From the NCBI GenBank assembly GCA_946811185.2, contig OX328107.1:26371587-26435586 (forward strand): a DNA stretch of 64,000 nt. Direction: 5' to 3'. The translations under genes and the position numbers were made by a program. The notes under the pieces were generated by a model. The model was not told the DNA's origin and did no database searches. It was given only the letters and a program-made list of their open reading frames with translations. The DNA comes from Hippopus hippopus (Eukaryota > Mollusca > Bivalvia > Cardiida > Cardiidae). How positions within the stretch are numbered: the first letter of the stretch is position 1; the number at the start of each line of letters is the position of its first letter. This document shows positions 22,301-31,459 of this stretch, one piece after another.

Positions 22301-23525
22301 CCTAAAACTGATCCATGAAAAATAGACATAGCATACAAATTTACAAATGCACATCCGCATTTTTGTATTTGGAAATATTACTCAAAATGGACAAATGTTG
22401 CTAATTTCCACCTTGTTTCCATGTGGCTTTTTACAAAAGCAAGTGAATGTTTCTTGATAAAGTCACACCAAACTGTATGAAAAAAAAAAGATTTGTATGT
22501 TTGAAAAACCATGTACAAGCACATACGAGGGCTGTTCGATAAATTTGTGAAATTTCGTTGTAAAAATAAAACTAGACTAAGAATTAAGATCATGTGTTGC
22601 ATACATATAAAACAACCTATACCGAAAACATCCTCCAAATACCCACATGCTAAATGTTTCTCTACATCAATCACCAATAATGGTTTGAATTGCATCCCTT
22701 ACAGTGCAATGTAGGCAAACTTCCCACCGGTCATTATTCACATTATCAAGCACACTATCCAAAATTGACGCCATTACACTAACCCACTGACCTTCAGGGG
22801 GGGATCGTCTTTAAGCCATATTCTCCCATTCCTGAATTGCTAAGGCCACTTGTAGACAAGTGAGGTACTATGGGAACTTGAAGCTGTCGACTCCTTAATC
22901 AATTATATGGTCTATTTTGGCATTTTACAGAGTCTGACATAAAACTTTATCATTTCCTGTACATGTATTTCAACATCCATAGAAGACTTCATTACAACAA
23001 AATTTACTGATCACTGAAGAAACAAAAACTATGTTATTAGAGTAACGGGAAGTGCAACAGCGATGATGTTTTAGGAAATGCCATTATGATGTTATTTGAC
23101 CATCTGCAGAACTGGCGTCATTTTGACACAATTTTGAATATGCAATTTAGGCAAAAAAAAAAAAAAACATATTTCATATCAGGAGAAAATTGAAGCCTGG
23201 CAATACAGAATACATTAGTTACAGTGGTTACACATATTTTGTGTTTGAAATGTTTTAAATGTGCAAAGCTTTCAAATCAAGCTTATAATATGTTAATGCT
23301 ATTACAGGCAAAGTTTTAGCTCAGAATATCAAGAAGCATGGTTTTTACAGCAACATTCCACAATTTAATGGAACAGCCCTCGTAGTTAATTTTGTTAATG
23401 AAAAGCCATGATCACGTAAATATGTTACTTACTGTGCAAAACCACACGCCATAATTCGAAACACAGTGCAGTATACAACCCCATTTCAGAAATCGAAAAC
23501 CAAATCTCATCATCATGGCAGACAT
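19368..23525 (-). CDS. IMMP1L: Mitochondrial inner membrane protease subunit 1-like, five exons
   Basis: Exons on the minus strand are 23433-23525, 21659-21747, 20689-20803, 20135-20245 and 19368-19388. Every intron has GT-AG ends and the phases fit, giving 429 bp, 142 residues (human IMMP1L is 166). The protein is a type I signal peptidase (family S26) that removes sorting signals from proteins facing the intermembrane space. Exon 1 has the hydrophobic N-terminal segment (GCILHCVSNYGVWFC). Exon 2 has CVGSSMQPTL with the catalytic Ser. Exon 3 has CKRLVGMEGD with the catalytic Lys. Exon 4 has WVEGDNSFDSMDSRSFG, the conserved box E. The C-terminus is short. The start could also be one of three ATGs at 23508-23516. 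Introns carry family A MITEs and a mariner-like relic. Confidence 0.93.
19470..19535. repeat. Hairpin family B core, decayed
   Basis: GACATTGTAGATCAGGCACAC then GAGCAGTCTGATATTGAATATA, with one arm largely lost. Confidence 0.45.
19536..19695 (-). mobile_element. MITE family A copy 15, short form
   Basis: TATAACTCTTTACAACAAAATAAAA at the left, then half a core (CCAGCATTTTCTCCTTTTCC). The left hairpin arm is deleted. Confidence 0.6.
19728..19860 (-). repeat. MITE family A fragment
   Basis: TTAACTCTTTACCATACAACAAAATT and the long arm remain; the hairpin and the other end are lost. Confidence 0.55.
20467..20683 (-). mobile_element. MITE family A copy 17, abutting an exon
   Basis: Long arm CTTAGACTTGTCCAAACTGAAAGC, perfect core GGAGAAAATGCTGGTTACC, and right end GCATTGTGTGGTA. 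The end lies 5 bp from exon 3 of the IMMP1L-like gene, so the intron sequence just past the splice donor comes from the MITE. Confidence 0.85.
21023..21155. repeat. Hairpin family C, partial
   Basis: ACCCAGGTTAGGCTGTGTGAAG, then GCACAGGCTGACTTGGTTGATACC and CGCAGATGCATTAAACCC, with one outer arm missing. Confidence 0.6.
21307..21430 (+). mobile_element. MITE family A copy 18, truncated
   Basis: TTTAACCTTAACCTAACAATCC at the left and the core GAAAATGCTGGTAACCAGCATTTTC, then a break after CTCCTTTTC. The long arm is absent. Confidence 0.6.
21816..22050 (-). mobile_element. MITE family A copy 19
   Basis: CTACTCTTTACCACATGGTAAC at the left, perfect core GGAGAAAATGCTGGTTTCC with matching arm, right end reduced to GTTTACAGTTAA. 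Confidence 0.8.
22055..22220 (-). repeat. MITE family A copy 20, diverged
   Basis: Long arm and a decayed core (ATTCGTTACTAAGCAATTTCACC) directly after copy 19. Confidence 0.5.
22524..23384. mobile_element. Mariner-like relic in IMMP1L intron 1
   Basis: Ends read TACGAGGGCTGTTCGATAAATT at 22524 and, inverted, TACGAGGGCTGTTCCATTAAATT at 23384, with TA at both edges. The outermost bases match those of the 14.2-kb mariner; further in they differ. About 860 bp with no transposase motif left, so it is a deletion derivative or old relic. Confidence 0.7.
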
Positions 23526-23629
23526 TTTTGTTGAACAGTATCTATTTCTTTGTTTCACTGTCCTCTAACTCTTTGTCTTTTTCTGTCACAAAACTTTATG
23601 TCCCGTGTGATATCACATTGTCATGATGT

Positions 23630-24005
23630 CAAATCCACTGCTGGATGTACATGTATCATTCTGTTAAATCTACTGATATTATACTGTTATCAAACTCTTA
23701 AATCCACAGACATCACCATTGCCAATTCAACTGTAATTACACTCTTAAACCAGCTACTACCATACCATAAAATCCACCGACATTACACTACTTTGTCAAC
23801 CAGTATCATAATCATTAACTCCACTGATATCATACTCTTAAATCCACTGAAATTATACTGTTACATCAACTAAAATCATACTCTTGAATTCACTATCACT
23901 CTCTTGAACCCATAGACATTAGAGTGCCGAGTCCACTGATATCACACTATTAAATCTATTGATATCTTACTGTTAAATCTGCCGATATCACCACTGACAT
24001 TCTAC
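23630..24005. repeat. Degenerate minisatellite, AATCCACTGATATCAYACT
   Basis: A run of units of roughly 25 bases, each with AATCYACTGATAT and often CACTMTTA. The array resumes at 24237 on the other side of a family A MITE. Confidence 0.8.
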
Positions 24006-24007
24006 TA

Positions 24008-24236
24008 TTAACCCTTTACCACACGATAAAATTTTGGATCGGACCAGACTGAAAGTATTTCAAATCAACAGTTTAAATGTAGCTCATATGATGATTTCTG
24101 TCTTTGATAGGGTATAAAACATTGTGGGAAAAGGAGAAAATGTTGGTTACCAGCATTTTCTCCTTTTTCCACAATGTTTTCAAAAGCCTTCCTTCCCAGA
24201 GTCGTGAAAACCAGGGATTGTTTGGGAAAGGGTTAA
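24008..24236 (-). mobile_element. MITE family A copy 21, inserted in a minisatellite
   Basis: Bounded by TTAA at 24008-24011 and 24233-24236. Flanks read TCTACTA before and GTCCACTGATATG after. Removing the element and one TTAA restores an array-like TCTACTATTAAGTCCACTG. Confidence 0.9.
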
Positions 24237-24360
24237 GTCCACTGATATGGTATTGGGTAAGGTTTCCAGAAAGAAATCATCAAGAAAAAGATTCATAGAA
24301 GTTGTATTATACTGTTGAATCCAATATCAAACTAGCAAATCTACTGATATTACTCATACA
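24237..24360. repeat. Minisatellite continuation
   Basis: GTCCACTGATATGG followed by weaker units (AATCTACTGATATTACTCAT) to about 24357. Confidence 0.6.
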
Positions 24361-24514
24361 AATTGACATGAAATAAGTGACCTCTATTACAATATATTAC
24401 ATGCTTGAATTGCTGTCCAAACTTAGCTTCGGCTATTTTGATACAAAACTATGTGAACGATTTTCAACTCGTTATGCAGCTAATAGGTCTATCATGTTCA
24501 CCAAACAAAGCCAA

Positions 24515-24718
24515 CTTGTAACGACCCTGAGAAAGAAGCCTTTTGAAAATATTGTGAGAAAAGGAGAAAATGCTGGTAACCTGCATTTTCTCCTTTTTCC
24601 ACAATATTTTCTACCCTATCAAAGAAACAATACATCATTTGAGCCACATTGAAATTGATGTCTACAAATGCTTTCAATTTGGACAAGTCTGCATTTTTGT
24701 TGAGTGGTAAAGAGTTGA
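24515..24718 (+). mobile_element. MITE family A copy 22
   Basis: CGACCCTGAGAAAGAAGCC, then a core with one changed base pair, and right end GAGTGGTAAAGAGTTGA. The first 20 or so bases of the left end are missing. Confidence 0.75.
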
Positions 24719-24789
24719 ATACTTAAGAATACTAAAATACCTGAAATAAACATGATTTTGTTGGTTCAAATTAGTAATACGTGGCAGAT

Positions 24790-24852
24790 GACTATGATCT
24801 AAGATGCACTTTCTGTGAAGTCGGATCTTGATCCATGTCATTGGCAAAAGCT
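24790..24852. repeat. Hairpin family B core, decayed
   Basis: TGATCTAAGATGCACTTTCTG and GTCGGATCTTGATCCATGTC remain. Confidence 0.4.
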
Positions 24853-25035
24853 TCTTATGGCAATGAAAGGGTCAAACCCCACATTTACCATTCATAGAAT
24901 TTCCGTACAGTCCGATTATAAAATATTCATTCTTTAACTATTCTTTGCATAAAGGTCAATTTCAGGTCAATTTGTTCAAGTAATACCATACCATACTTGT
25001 TCTATTCAGTAAATATATAACATGGGCATCTTCAG

Positions 25036-25412
25036 CCTTTAACACACAACAAAACTTAAGATGTGTCCAAATTCAAAGCATTTGAAGACAACAAACTACA
25101 TGTAATTGTGGTCCAAATAATATGAGTTGTCTTTGGAAGGGTAGAACATTGTGGGAAAGGGAGAAAATGCTGGTCTGTTTGGATGTGACTGAAATTTTTT
25201 TACATGACAATATTTTTGCCTGGTCCACATTGAAAGTATTTGCAGACAACAAACAACATTTGGCTCAGATGATTGAATTTGTTTCTGAAAGGCTAGAAAA
25301 CATTGTGGGCTAAGGAGCAAATCTTACCAGCATTTTCTCCTTTTTCCTATAATGTTTTAGAAAGTCTAATTTCCCAGGACTGTTAAACCTCAGGGTTGTA
25401 GAGTAGAGAATT
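25036..25412 (-). repeat. Two overlapping MITE family A fragments
   Basis: A first copy runs from CCTTTAACACACAACAAAAC to the half-core GGAGAAAATGCTGGT at 25175. A second runs from about 25195 (long arm) through CCAGCATTTTCTCC to GAGTAGAGAATTA at 25412. Each has lost part of the hairpin; nesting or recombination may explain the arrangement. Confidence 0.6.
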
Positions 25413-25419
25413 AAAAATT

Positions 25420-25735
25420 AAAAAAAAATAAAAAGCCTTCTTTCATACAAACACTGTTGAGTTTTGCAAAGGATTAATCAACTTACGATGTGTATTTTGG
25501 TTTATTTGACTTATATATGAAGGAAAAATTCAATAATTACAGAAAAATCTGTACTTCTTTTGTTCAAAATCCATAAACTTGATTCATGCACACTTTAAAA
25601 TAAAACAACTACCTATTTGCCCATCATCTCAAGCCAGAAAATGCAGTGGTTTCCAGGAAACTAAAACATTTTTAAACATTCCTGTATGTACAGTACAAGT
25701 CATAAGTACATGTATACGACCAAAAATGTATCATA
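25420..25735. other. No recognisable feature
   Basis: AT-rich sequence, nothing supportable. Confidence 0.3.
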
Positions 25736-25737
25736 GC

Positions 25738-25993
25738 AATGCTCTGGCAAAAGGGGGTGTACTGAATCTCTGTAATGCATTATACCAAGCAAATCATCAT
25801 GTTGTGATGGATTCATAAAATCCATTTTGTCCAACAACCATCCAAATCATGAGATGGAATAATCCTTGGACATGCAGAAAATTGACCAACAGCAAAAACA
25901 TTTTGGCCTAGGTCAGCCTATGCGGAATAATGCAGGTTGACCTGGATCAATACTTTTTGCAGATTCATAAAATCCGCTTTTCACAGAGCATGG
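25738..25993. repeat. Hairpin family C, near-complete
   Basis: ATGCTCTGGCAAAAGGGGG at the left, the core CTAGGTCAGCCTATGCGGA with its paired GCAGGTTGACCTGG, and the right end CACAGAGCATGG. Confidence 0.75.
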
Positions 25994-25999
25994 TCCATA

Positions 26000-26525
26000 T
26001 ACACAAACACTTAACTATATTGGTAACAAAACATATTAACTGAGAAGCTGTACATATTAAATCTTGCAACCTTAAATATACATGTACATCTATACTCATT
26101 TTCAGCCAGTTTTCAGCCAGTTTTTAACCCATTTCATCCTTGTTTTATGAACTATTATCATTCTTGTGTCTCCATGCCAAATGTTCCCCCTGACGGCTGT
26201 AAGGTTGCACAGATTACGATGGATAGAAAATGCATCTCATGCGTTGGAGGCCTTCCATGCTACGGCTGTTGTTGTTTCCAGTTTTAAATGAGGACAAATC
26301 CCTTGAGTTTCTTGATCCTGTTTAACATATTTATTGATTATATACCTATGTTTACACAGATGGCCAAAAACTTAATCATTATACACACTATAAAGTTTTA
26401 GCTACATTTTTTCTCTCTGGCTGTAGAGATGTATCTTTAAGAATAACACTTGCCCCATCTCGTACAGACGTGAGAGAGACATTTTGTCACATCTTTGAAG
26501 ACAGTAATTTGCATACTCAAAAAGT
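26000..26525. other. Possible 3' region of the pogo-like ORF
   Basis: No independent feature seen. A minus-strand AATAAA at about 26330 could serve the ORF that ends at 26529; this is a guess. Confidence 0.3.
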
Positions 26526-26528
26526 TCT

Positions 26529-27944
26529 TCACTCAGACATATCAGAGCCGTCAGAGTCACAATCTGATTCAGATACAGGGTCTTCCTCTGACTGGTCTGA
26601 AACTGTCTCTTCATCAGCAAGTTCTTGGTGGTGAGATTTTTTTATAGGAACTATGGACAGAGTCTTGATTGCCTTACGCTTTTTGGGTTTGGGTTTTGTT
26701 GTCTGATCATCTTTACACTGGGATTTGCTAGATATTTTAGATGGCTTGAAAGCTTCAACTGTGACTACATCTTTGCTGAAAGGAAATATTCCAGTCCGCT
26801 GAAAAGATGACCTGAGGTTGCTAGGTGAAAGCGCTGTTACATATGGCCTGGAAGCTAAGGCTGCAATACTGTATTTTGTAATTTTGGCTGAGGGATGTTC
26901 ACGCATGAATCTTTTACAGGACTTGTTGTATAACTTTTGCAAAGAATCAAAGCACCCCACTTCGAGAGGCTGAAGAACATGACTTGTATGGGCAGGAAGC
27001 ACAAAGAGAACAATGTTATTACTTTTGGCCCACTCCAGTATGGGAACATTAATGTGAGACTTGTGGCCATCAAAAATGATAATGACAGTTTGACTAGCAT
27101 CTGATCTATGGATATAACTGATAAAGTGTTTTTTTAGGTATTCATGAAATACACATGAATTAGAGCATCCTGACTGTGACACAGTTGCTGCAGTTCCACT
27201 TGTTGCACCTTCAAGAAGGTCCTTATTAAACCTTTTACCTTTGAAGATAAAATATGGGGGGACACAAGTTCCAAAGGCATTCCCAGCTCCAATGATAGTG
27301 GTTATGCCAGGATCCTGCAAACTGCTATCAGCAAATGATGTGCCTTCAGCCTCAAATTCAATCTCTATCTCATCAATATTGAAGATATATTCAGGCTTAT
27401 CAAGAAGTCCGTTTTCCAACAATATGATTCCCAAGTTCTTGAAATAATCTTCCACTACCTGTTGAATCATAGGCATTGCTTGCAGCTTAGAAAGAGGTTT
27501 TAGATTCATGTTTTTTAATTCAGGCCAACGGCTCCGAAACCCCTTATACCATTTCACAGAAAGTGGTTTGTCCTTTTTCCTCTTTTTTAGAAAAACAGCA
27601 TAGTCACTTGCATTGGATACCACTTCAGGTATGGTAAAACCATAACCTAGCTCTGCCATACTTTTTATGTGATTAACCAGCTTAACTTCTTCTTCTTGAC
27701 AGAAGAGAGGGTCAGGTCCTGTCTTTGTTGTATCTGGGTCTACTCGTCCCTTTACTCTGTCTCTTAGGGTGTTCTGTGGGACACCATATTGCCTAGCCGC
27801 AGTCTTCACTGGCATTCCTGTCTCTTTCACCAGTTTATATGCATTGGCAAGAGCAGATAGGGAATACTGCCTATGTTTTGAACAATTCTTGACAGGATAC
27901 ACCTGAAAATATTGAATTTTACAACAGTAAAGATGAAAACACAA
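26529..27944 (-). CDS. Pogo/Tigger-like DDE transposase, possibly domesticated
   Basis: An open frame of up to 471 codons. An N-terminal Psq-type helix-turn-helix (MPVKTAARQYGVPQNTLRDR) and a CENP-B-like second domain (SVKWYKGFRSRWPELK) precede a DDE_1 domain. That domain has FNIDE with the first Asp, then IIFDGHKSH with the second, and LPAHTSHVLQPLEVGCF, where the family has QPLD; the third residue is therefore Glu, 35 residues after the second Asp. After NIDE the usual TG motif and following block are replaced. The tail is acidic (DSDGSDMSE). The sequence TATTTTCAG just before 27902 looks like a splice acceptor, so the true protein may start in an upstream exon and the ATG at 27944 may be false. 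No terminal inverted repeats were found nearby. Confidence 0.85.
   Translation of the reverse strand: MCFHLYCCKIQYFQVYPVKNCSKHRQYSLSALANAYKLVKETGMPVKTAARQYGVPQNTLRDRVKGRVDPDTTKTGPDPLFCQEEEVKLVNHIKSMAELGYGFTIPEVVSNASDYAVFLKKRKKDKPLSVKWYKGFRSRWPELKNMNLKPLSKLQAMPMIQQVVEDYFKNLGIILLENGLLDKPEYIFNIDEIEIEFEAEGTSFADSSLQDPGITTIIGAGNAFGTCVPPYFIFKGKRFNKDLLEGATSGTAATVSQSGCSNSCVFHEYLKKHFISYIHRSDASQTVIIIFDGHKSHINVPILEWAKSNNIVLFVLPAHTSHVLQPLEVGCFDSLQKLYNKSCKRFMREHPSAKITKYSIAALASRPYVTALSPSNLRSSFQRTGIFPFSKDVVTVEAFKPSKISSKSQCKDDQTTKPKPKKRKAIKTLSIVPIKKSHHQELADEETVSDQSEEDPVSESDCDSDGSDMSE
27903..27915 (-). promoter_or_regulatory. Candidate splice acceptor before the pogo-like ORF
   Basis: Minus-strand CAATATTTTCAG|GTGTATCC, in frame with the conserved part of the protein. 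It would make the exon 26529-27902. Confidence 0.5.
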
Positions 27945-28151
27945 GTTCTAAAAGAATAATCAGCGTGCAAGTGCATGAATAGAACAGACCTTTAGGTGAC
28001 AAAACTTTTGATGATAGACTGTACACCAGAATTTTGTTCATGTGACCCCAATATAGTCACATGAACATGTCAATTGCTTGCTTACACTCGCTGTCTCCTT
28101 GCTATGCTACAATAATCAGACAGCAAGAGAAAAATGTCTTTCAACATCTTT

Positions 28152-28374
28152 TTTTTACTCTTTACCACACAATCCCGATTTTTAACGACCCTGAGAAAGA
28201 AGCCTTTTGAAAACACTGTGGGAAAAGGAGAAAATGCTGGTAACCAGCATTTTCTCCTTTTTCGACAATGTTTTCTACCTTTCCCAAAACAAAATCTGAG
28301 TCATATTTATTGTGTTGTCTCAAATGCTTTCAAATTGGACTAGTCTTAAGTTTTGTCGTTTGGTAAAGAGTTAA
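28152..28374 (+). mobile_element. MITE family A copy 24
   Basis: CTCTTTACCACACAATCCCG at the left, perfect core GGAGAAAATGCTGGTAACC, right end GTTTGGTAAAGAGTTAA. Confidence 0.88.
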
Positions 28375-28694
28375 AGGTTTACAGCCAATCTCTCACAGTG
28401 ACAATGTTCCGAAGTAAAATGTGTCCATTTTGGTTTAAAAACTAAAGTCCTCTTATCAAACATTTCTGGTCAACATGCCCCCATTATAATTCATTCACCC
28501 ACATGCATGTGACTCTAGAGATACATACCCCATTGTTTACAATTTTAACCTGACATTATTTTCTCCTGACCAAGATTAATTTCCACTAACAAATCTGAAA
28601 CTTCATTTCATTCTTTAGGGCCACAGATATTGCTAATTTATTGATTAAAACATATTTCTACTTGGCTTATAATGAGTAAATAGGGAACTTTAAG

Positions 28695-28785
28695 TTGACA
28701 CCTGCTCCCCAGAATCGAACTCAGTACCTTATAGCTGCGAGGCCAATGCTCTACGTCACGACCAAAGACACCACCAATGATTTAT
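28695..28785 (-). repeat. tRNA-like sequence, SINE head
   Basis: On the minus strand: GTCGTGACGTAGAGCATTGG, then GAGTTCGATTCTGGGGAGCA followed by GGTGTCAA. The last stretch recurs at 52935, so this is a repeat family and not a functional tRNA gene. Confidence 0.55.
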
Positions 28786-28789
28786 ACTA

Positions 28790-29590
28790 AAAACTAAAGA
28801 CAAAAAGACGTCATGATTGTTAATACATTGTCATTACAATCTATAAATAACAACAAGAGGACCATACCTACTGAGAATATGTGTGTCACCAGCTTGTATG
28901 CTGTGAAGATACATGCTGTCTTACTTTAATGATACAAGAAAAAAATCCATTGTCAAATCATCTCTTCATTTGGATTCATATAAGATAATAGCTTTAGAAA
29001 AGAAATGGCCCTGTAAAATGAAAAGCACTGAATACTTTTCCCAGAGTGATTTTTGAGTCTGTCTTTCATCTTACACCAATTTTGACATTCAAACACGGCT
29101 TTTTAAAAAGGTGCTATAATCCTATTATTAATCCTGTCATAACAATTTTTTTTTATTTAATTTTAAGATTAATTAAAGTGACCAATTACATCAATTAACA
29201 ATGGTGGTTCAAACAGTTTATCACATCCTTCACAGAATTAGTTCAATCTATAGTATGGTAACATAAAGAGATAGGCTGAAGCAGAACATACTTAGGGAAT
29301 GACTTACGGATTTCTATCACTTCATTTGACTAAAAGCAGTGAAAAAGTGATAGTACTGTACTGTACTGTTACCTTTCATTTATTCAAAAATAAAAGACAT
29401 ACACAACACAAAATAATAGACACTGGCTGTACATGATTTTTCTTTACTCTTATTTATTTACAGCTTTACACAAAATATACTTAATTCTCATTTGCATAGC
29501 ATTAAAAAGATATGTTCTAACATCATAAAACAAGCAATGTTCATTAACACTGAAAAAAAAAATTGAATATTATGTAAGCACTAAGCAGGT
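28790..29590. other. No recognisable feature
   Basis: AT-rich sequence; no family identified. Confidence 0.3.
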
Positions 29591-29784
29591 ATATACAGTC
29601 AAACTTCTGAAGCTCGAACACCCCTGGGACCAGGTAATTTGTTTGAAATATCGGTAGTTCAACATATCCATATTTCAAGGTATGAAGTGGTCAGTGAACG
29701 AGTTACACATATTATTATTGCATCTTTGTAACTTTTGTATTCTGAAATATCACACAGAAGACACCACATACCTTTGTCATTTTA

Positions 29785-29924
29785 CAGGAATTGGCTGTCT
29801 AATTGGTGAAAATACCTTGTTTTCGGCCGAAATCGATACGCTCTATTAATGTTGCTTTTTTTAGAGAGTATCCATTTCGGCCGAAAAGAAGCTATTTTTT
29901 TACCAGTTAAATGGGGGATTCCTG
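29785..29924. mobile_element. Hairpin MITE family D copy 1
   Basis: Inverted arms: CAGGAATTGGCTG at the left and CCCCCATTTAACTGG complement at the right, with TTTTCGGCCGAAATCGATAC paired to GTATCCATTTCGGCCGAAAA. Two more copies are at 47641 and 51612. Confidence 0.8.
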
Positions 29925-30450
29925 AGGTCATTTTCTTTGCACATATCTAAAAGTCATTTTATCAGAAAAAAAAAAAGGACATTTGCAGATATTGAGAGCA
30001 AAACATCACCTTGTTTATGTTCTTATTATAACTTCTATCAACGTTACATGTGCGGATTAAGATCACAGTTGCAGTAAATAAAACCTAATGTATTGAAAAG
30101 CAATGCTCTTCATGCAACCATAGCGTTACAAAAATGACTTGACCACTTATTCAAATAATTCAGGTCAACAACCTCGAAAAACAAAAAATTAAAAACAAAG
30201 CGATTATTCAATCATGGCGAAACAATTTGTAATTGACACCCAGACTTCCCGAAAGTTCACAAAAAGTGTCAGACATTTGGTCTGACAAGGCCTGAAAATC
30301 TGTCAGACCGAAAAAAAATCTGTCTGACCTAATCAAATTTAACAAAATCAAAGAAAACATAAGAAAGAAGGGTATCAACTATATCAACTTTATGCATATG
30401 ATGATATCAAACTATTTCTCCACTCATTAAGACTTTCAAAAGTCACTGAC

Positions 30451-30540
30451 ATTTAACCCCTTACCAAGCAATCACGAATTTTAACAATCTTGAGGAAAAA
30501 TGCTTTTGAAAACATTATTGGAAAAGGAGAAAATACTAAA
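30451..30540 (+). repeat. MITE family A, left half only
   Basis: TTAACCCCTTACCAAGCAATC through GGAGAAAATACT, then a break into other sequence. Confidence 0.65.
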
Positions 30541-30569
30541 CCACAGTACAAGCAAGTCAATTTATTAAA

Positions 30570-30841
30570 TTTGTGCATCCAAGAATAAATATGTTTGTAC
30601 TGCGAAGATGTTGGTCCGTTCTAACTTTCTCGCCGTAAAAATCCAGACAGTCTGTGCAGCGCATTTGCACCTTTTCCGAGTCATAAACCAACCATTCTCG
30701 TTGCTGCTTCCTTTTCTCGATCTATTTTCTCTCCGGTCTCTTCTTCTCACATTCTTTTTTCTTTTCAGCGCGCTCCTCTAATGTTAATTTTCTTTTTTAC
30801 TAGGTTTAGCGCCTTCATAACATTTTAACGACGCCATTTTT
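30570..30841 (-). pseudogene. TTF/BED-type zinc-finger N-terminal relic
   Basis: From an ATG at 30841 the minus strand reads MASLKCYEGAKPSKKEN, then a frameshift. In another frame it continues LEERAEKKKECEKK, a stop, and REWLVYDSEKVQMRCTDC, then STNIFILGCTNL. The pattern W-(X)3-D-(X)5-M-X-C-(X)2-C...F-(X)2-G-C resembles the TTF-type finger of ZNF862-like, hAT-related proteins. Only the N-terminal part is here and it is broken. Confidence 0.5.
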
Positions 30842-31344
30842 GTCCAAAACATTGAGATTACGTTTTCAGCTGCTCGGAGTAAATGCCGGACAGTCGGACC
30901 GATCTGACCTGCAAAATCGTCGGTCCTTGTCAAGATTTGTCGGTCATGTCCGTCGGACCGACGTATTTCAGGAAGTCTGGACACCCCGAGCAAGTGTGTG
31001 TATATTTTACAGTAAGTGTAAAAATACTGTACCTTATCAAATATTTGACAGACGATTACCGGCATATCCAATTAACAATGTAGGAGAGAAACCCTACATC
31101 TGATTGTTGACTAACCCTTTGTTCGACTTCAGAGAGGTAAAATACACAGGAAAATGAATGACGGGACCGTGATATGTGTTCAAAAGTTCCAACTGAGTGT
31201 TGTGCGAGCTTTCCGAGGTAGAACAATATGAATTATATAGAGATTTGCTGGGACCGTTACTGTTGTTTGAGCTTTCTTTGGTATTTGAAATTACCCATAT
31301 TCGAGCCACCGAAGTTTGACTGTATTGTTAAGATGATTCATGTC

Positions 31345-31455
31345 TTGGGTAATAATTCTCCGGAGAACTCGTATCTGGGGTACAACTTCTCTGGAGAACT
31401 CGTACCTTGAAATTAGGGTACAAGTTCTCCAGGGTACAGGTTCTCCAGGGTATGA
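31345..31455. repeat. Inverted array of GGTACRAGTTCTCC units
   Basis: About five units: CTCCGGAGAACTCGTATC, CTCTGGAGAACTCGTACC, then GGGTACAAGTTCTCCAGG, GGGTACAGGTTCTCCAGG and a weaker one. The first two are inverted relative to the rest, giving a foldback of about 45 bp per arm. Confidence 0.75.
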
Positions 31456-31459
31456 CCTC

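Larger units (their letters stand above)
30236..30985. mobile_element. TIR relic with subterminal TCTGACC / TCGGACC arrays
   Basis: Ends GACACCCAGACTTCCCGAAA (left) and inverted GGTGTCCAGACTTCCTGAAA (right). Next to the left end are four near-copies of CTGTCAGACC; next to the right end, about five of GTCGGACCGA. Such arrays are typical of transposase-binding regions in hAT and related elements. A TTF/BED-like coding relic lies inside. Confidence 0.55.
29594..31324. mobile_element. Pogo-like transposon shell with nested insertions
   Basis: A 12-bp perfect terminal inverted repeat, CAGTCAAACTTC, starts at 29596 and ends at 31322, each next to TA (29594-29595, 31323-31324). Subterminal GCTCGAAYA follows on both sides. 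CAGT termini with a TA target fit pogo/Tigger elements. Inside lie a hairpin MITE (29785), a family A fragment (30451) and a TIR relic (30236-30985). No pogo transposase remains. Confidence 0.65.

Noticed and set aside
23630..24005. CRISPR-like array
   Set aside because: Units are contiguous and degenerate without unique spacers, in an animal genome; it is a minisatellite.
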